Origin: an uncultured Tannerella sp.
GTDB taxonomy: Bacteria; Bacteroidota; Bacteroidia; Bacteroidales; Tannerellaceae
Assembly (NCBI GenBank): GCA_938036405.1
Contig: CALHPT010000365.1
Coordinates: 1 to 9,081 of the forward strand
Direction: 5' to 3'
DNA: 9,081 nt
In this document: positions 7,101 to 9,081 of the stretch, piece after piece
Numbering within the stretch: the stretch's first letter is position 1
How the letters are laid out: each line of letters starts with the position of its first letter
Position numbers and translations under genes: made by a program
Notes under the pieces: generated by a model
What the model was told of the DNA's origin: nothing
Seen by the model: only the letters and a program-made list of their open reading frames with translations
Database searches by the model: none

Positions 7101-8868
7101 CGACGACCATCATGCCTGCCATGCGGTCGCGCCGAACGACACCGTCCAGCATGACCTTACCTTTTATATAAGGCGACTCGCTGTTCAGCGTGGCCTGCGC
7201 TTGATGGTTGAGCAATGAACCGTCGAGCGAGAGGCCGGAGAGGCGATAGGATCCGTAATGCACATCGGCGATGGTGCCACGCAGGTTGACGCGTGTGTGA
7301 GGCGAGAAGAAGTCGGTGCCTCGCCCCTCGGCGTGCAGCACGGCCGTGAGCCGGTAGAGCGAATCCTGAGGCAGGAAGTGTACCGGTCGGAGGCTGTCTA
7401 CACGTACGTCGACGGCGTACTCGTTCCGCAGCGAGTGGTAGCGGCCCGTCAGCTCGATGCGTCCGCCCGACTCCTCAGCCTTCAATCGCCCTTGGTATTC
7501 GCCACCCTTGAGCGACGCCTCCAACTCCACCCGCATGCGTTCAGGCATCCGAATCCGTCCGCCGGAAAGCTCCGGGATCCAACGGCTGAGATACTGTCGG
7601 CTTTCGGTCTGTAGCAGCAGGTTGATCTGCCCCGTGCGTCGCCGTTCGTCCATGATCTGCGCTGCCGATCCGTAGGCTTCAAACGTGAAGACCCCCGGCA
7701 AGCCTCCCATCAGGTCGTGCACCTGCATCCGCTCCAAGTTGCCCTCCACGAGCCCCGAGAGATAGAGCAGCGAGTCCGGCAGCGCCCGCATCAGTCGCGG
7801 CCCCTGTTCGCCCATGGCCGTCAGCACGTCTTGCCCATCGATACCTGCCGTCCACTCGGCCTGCAAATCCGCTTCGGGACGCTCCTTCAGAGCCGCCCAT
7901 GGCACGCGCGCTTGGAAGTCGATCCACGAACGCGTCGTCCGCAGCATACCCTCCGAGACGGAGACGCCCGTGCTATCCAGGTGCACATAAGCCGACAGCG
8001 ATTCCACCGAAAGCCCCGACCGTTCGTCGAGCGACGCCTCACGAAGCGCCACGCGCAGGTCGCCCGCATGGTAGCGCACGGAGTCGGCCAGCAGGCGGAT
8101 GTTTGAGGCAGAGATATGTTGCGGATCTAGGCCCACGGTGCGTGGCCGCTCGCTGCCATCGTAGGCCGCATAGGCGCCGCGGATGTCAAGCCGTCCGGCC
8201 GCGTAACGCTGTGCCTCCAAGTTGGCCGATACGCCCGTCACGCGTGCATCGCCCAGATAAGTCGTTACCCCGAGCGTGTCCTGCGGCATGCGCAGGGTGA
8301 AGCCTACGCGTCGTAGGTCGAGTCGCTCGGCCGTGATCCGCCAGCGGTTGACGGTTGTGTCTGTCGTGTCCGAGGGGATGATGGAGTCGATCACCAACGT
8401 CACCTCCGCATCGGCCAGCAGCAGGCTGTCGAGCTTGAACTCCTCTTTCTTGAGGAGGAGGCCGGCATCTTCCGTGGCCAGTCGCCCGAACGTACCGTCG
8501 AGCTGCATGCCCTCGATCATCTGCTTGCTGTGTACGAGTGCGCTGTCTAACTCAAGCCGTGATACGAACACCTCGCCCCGCAGCAGGGGCCACGGCCGCA
8601 CGCTGACGGAGAGCCCGCGCACGTTGAGCAGCGTGTCGCACACCGAGTCGCGCACCGAGACGTCGCGCAGCGTCAGGTCTAACGGATACGACAGTCGCAC
8701 ATGCCCCACGGCGATCTCCATGCCGACGCGCTCCGATACGTGCCGCAGCACGACCTTCAGCACCGCATTCTGCACCGGTGGCACATAGAGCAACACGGCA
8801 CCCACCGCCACCGCCCCCACGGGCGCCAGCAGGCATGTCTTGACTGTGCGTTTGATCCATTTAGCCAT
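4132..8868 (-). CDS. tamB: TamB: translocation and assembly module, DUF490/AsmA-like bridging protein
   Basis: TamB proteins are anchored in the inner membrane and span the periplasm as a long hydrophobic-grooved beta structure, working with a TamA-type Omp85 protein in outer-membrane protein assembly or phospholipid transport. This 1578-aa product has a basic N-terminus (MAKWIKRTVK) and one membrane segment at about residues 11-29, followed by an AsmA-like opening (VGHVRLSYPLDLTLRDVSV). Several hundred residues of repetitive amphipathic beta sequence follow. The C-terminal TamB domain (about 1090-1500) includes the conserved stretch YVEWQGDLMNPYLNL around Trp1295 and the later segments AIGLLVTGVYL and DYLGRFYMGFLKERIYTTLG. 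It is longer than the E. coli protein (about 1260 aa), as is usual in Bacteroidota. Residues about 1535-1578 form an unusual polar, acid-rich tail preceded by a basic patch (FDFRKRRNR). The start at 8868 gives the membrane anchor directly; no strong promoter match is seen, only a weak TTTTTTTG (8907 to 8900). It is the first gene of an operon with tamL. Confidence 0.94.
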   Translation of the reverse strand: MAKWIKRTVKTCLLAPVGAVAVGAVLLYVPPVQNAVLKVVLRHVSERVGMEIAVGHVRLSYPLDLTLRDVSVRDSVCDTLLNVRGLSVSVRPWPLLRGEVFVSRLELDSALVHSKQMIEGMQLDGTFGRLATEDAGLLLKKEEFKLDSLLLADAEVTLVIDSIIPSDTTDTTVNRWRITAERLDLRRVGFTLRMPQDTLGVTTYLGDARVTGVSANLEAQRYAAGRLDIRGAYAAYDGSERPRTVGLDPQHISASNIRLLADSVRYHAGDLRVALREASLDERSGLSVESLSAYVHLDSTGVSVSEGMLRTTRSWIDFQARVPWAALKERPEADLQAEWTAGIDGQDVLTAMGEQGPRLMRALPDSLLYLSGLVEGNLERMQVHDLMGGLPGVFTFEAYGSAAQIMDERRRTGQINLLLQTESRQYLSRWIPELSGGRIRMPERMRVELEASLKGGEYQGRLKAEESGGRIELTGRYHSLRNEYAVDVRVDSLRPVHFLPQDSLYRLTAVLHAEGRGTDFFSPHTRVNLRGTIADVHYGSYRLSGLSLDGSLLNHQAQATLNSESPYIKGKVMLDGVVRRDRMAGMMVVDMDTLNLMGLKLTKDPLSGSFQLFSEVETDLKRRHRLDLTLGNWAITTDQQTYRPKMLTLHAVSDDDTTRLSFHAGDMALVATGNADAPTLLQRLGNVSDVFRRLMEHDSAAHIERLTPLLPTLNIQLEAAQDNPLYNYLQEQNIFFDRLTVHASTSPVDGLQANALLLSVMKDTMRLDTICLDIRHDSIEGLTYAVDVIKNRFRGQDAFTAGLRGHLLNGVAEVNALYRDSRGETGLQLGVQAEQRGKAYRFHFIPDEPVLAFMPFKLNPENYVEIRSLKSISADLKLTGPENAALWMHSSEDSTELAVEINQLDLQQLSRFAAIPDMQGRVNVALRYVPSDVSFLIAADANIDNLIFRGQPVGELLLNGVYLPLDNNRHRFDAHFYHNESELATVSAFYRQPQQKQAQGMIDGTMQFDRIPLSELNPFFGGAVDMQGVLRGRLTLESRDRGPIWNGYLQLDSTSMYVKAAGTRYRFDDQEVDIKDSKLRLTKYGIYTAGGNPFVISGTVDFSKPMKETADLRLAAQDMLLIDAPDGAPGAMLYGRLPVDLNLTARGPLRALKVRGGVHVRSGTNITYVMPNANDELQDNFAGLVSFTYFSDTVPQRIRDIERENAARVASMGGMDAQLTLRVDPTSRLKVDMGGGERSNRIELRGGGDLSFHYTALGDMNMSGRYNISGGQLRYSIPVIPLTDFTIQDGSYVEWQGDLMNPYLNLTALTRQRANVNLDGRSQIVDFNVGLQVRQQLRNIALKFILEAPKNGTVQTQLAAMGEEERSKQAIGLLVTGVYLAQSGTGNEHLDVGTAISSLLQREINNMLGSMGGEVPFSFDVNTYDGTDGKGRRIDYLGRFYMGFLKERIYTTLGMRYSTNDPVMGNQFFIDEASLEYRLDADGSRFVKVYNQTDYENLFEGEIRKTGVSAIFRRKVKRLVDLFDFRKRRNRTIVTEPDPLIPDKDETDKEDTQDKLRQDELREDANDSTNEPKKKDEE

Positions 8869-8951
8869 CGTGTTCGATCCGTCTGTTTATTACGGCGGGC
8901 AAAAAAATGGGAAATACCACCCGCGCCCCCCTCGGTGTGCGGTAAGATGCC

Positions 8952-9081
8952 AATCCGTTTCTGATTGAGGGGCGTTTGCTGCCAAGGGTGGCGAATCCGT
9001 TTCTGATTGATGGGCGTTTGCTGCCAAGGATGGCGAATCAGAATCTGATTGAGGGGCGTTTGCTGCCAAGGGTAGCGAATC
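8952..9081. repeat. 42-bp tandem repeat array upstream of tamB (3 units, runs off the window)
   Basis: Full units start at 8952, 8994 and 9036 and a fourth begins at 9078, so the period is exactly 42 bp. Units 1 and 2 differ at two positions and units 2 and 3 at about six. Because 42 is divisible by three, one plus-strand frame and all three minus-strand frames stay open across the units, which could mislead gene callers. No start codon or family resemblance supports a gene. The third unit contains the small palindrome AATCAGAATCTGATT (9036-9050). The array starts 83 nt upstream of the tamB start codon and continues beyond the window. Confidence 0.85.

Noticed and set aside
8952..9081. Right array as a repeat-protein gene (14-residue units such as NPFLIEGRLLPRVA)
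   Set aside because: The plus frame has a stop at 8943-8945 and no good start codon, and the minus strand is open in all three frames, so openness is not evidence for coding. The window ends before this can be settled.

Overview
The window looks like a chromosomal segment from a GC-rich member of the Bacteroidota, probably Bacteroidales. Three things support this: an HflX protein with the N-terminus usual for that order, a Bacteroidota-type -7 promoter element (TAnnTTTG) directly before it, and the pairing of a very long TamB with a lipoprotein-anchored TamA-like Omp85 protein (the type called TamL in this phylum). A Tannerella-like genus is a guess from overall feel only. There are no RNA genes, insertion sequences, CRISPR arrays or phage genes.

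All three convincing genes lie on the minus strand, so transcription runs from high to low coordinates. First is tamB (8868 to 4132, 1578 aa), an inner-membrane-anchored, periplasm-spanning protein with a C-terminal TamB (DUF490) domain. Its last codons overlap the start of tamL (4142 to 1815, 775 aa) by 11 nt. TamL has a lipoprotein-type signal peptide, POTRA-like repeats and an Omp85 beta-barrel. The pair should form the inner- and outer-membrane halves of one envelope conduit for outer-membrane biogenesis or lipid transport. After a 216-nt gap comes hflX (1598 to 381, 405 aa), a ribosome-associated GTPase with its own promoter element and a strong intrinsic terminator just past its stop codon.

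The spaces between genes are less ordinary. Each of the three non-coding stretches (1-380, 1599-1814, 8869-9081) carries a short tandem array with a 41-42 bp period. The left and middle arrays share a recognisable core in the same orientation; the right array is related only weakly, if at all. The 216-nt tamL-hflX gap also holds three short inverted repeats that overlap and cannot all form together, followed at once by the hflX promoter element.

No undescribed multi-gene system is visible. The most distinctive signals are the 41-42 bp intergenic repeat family, the apparently leaderless hflX promoter, and the charged tail beyond the TamB domain.
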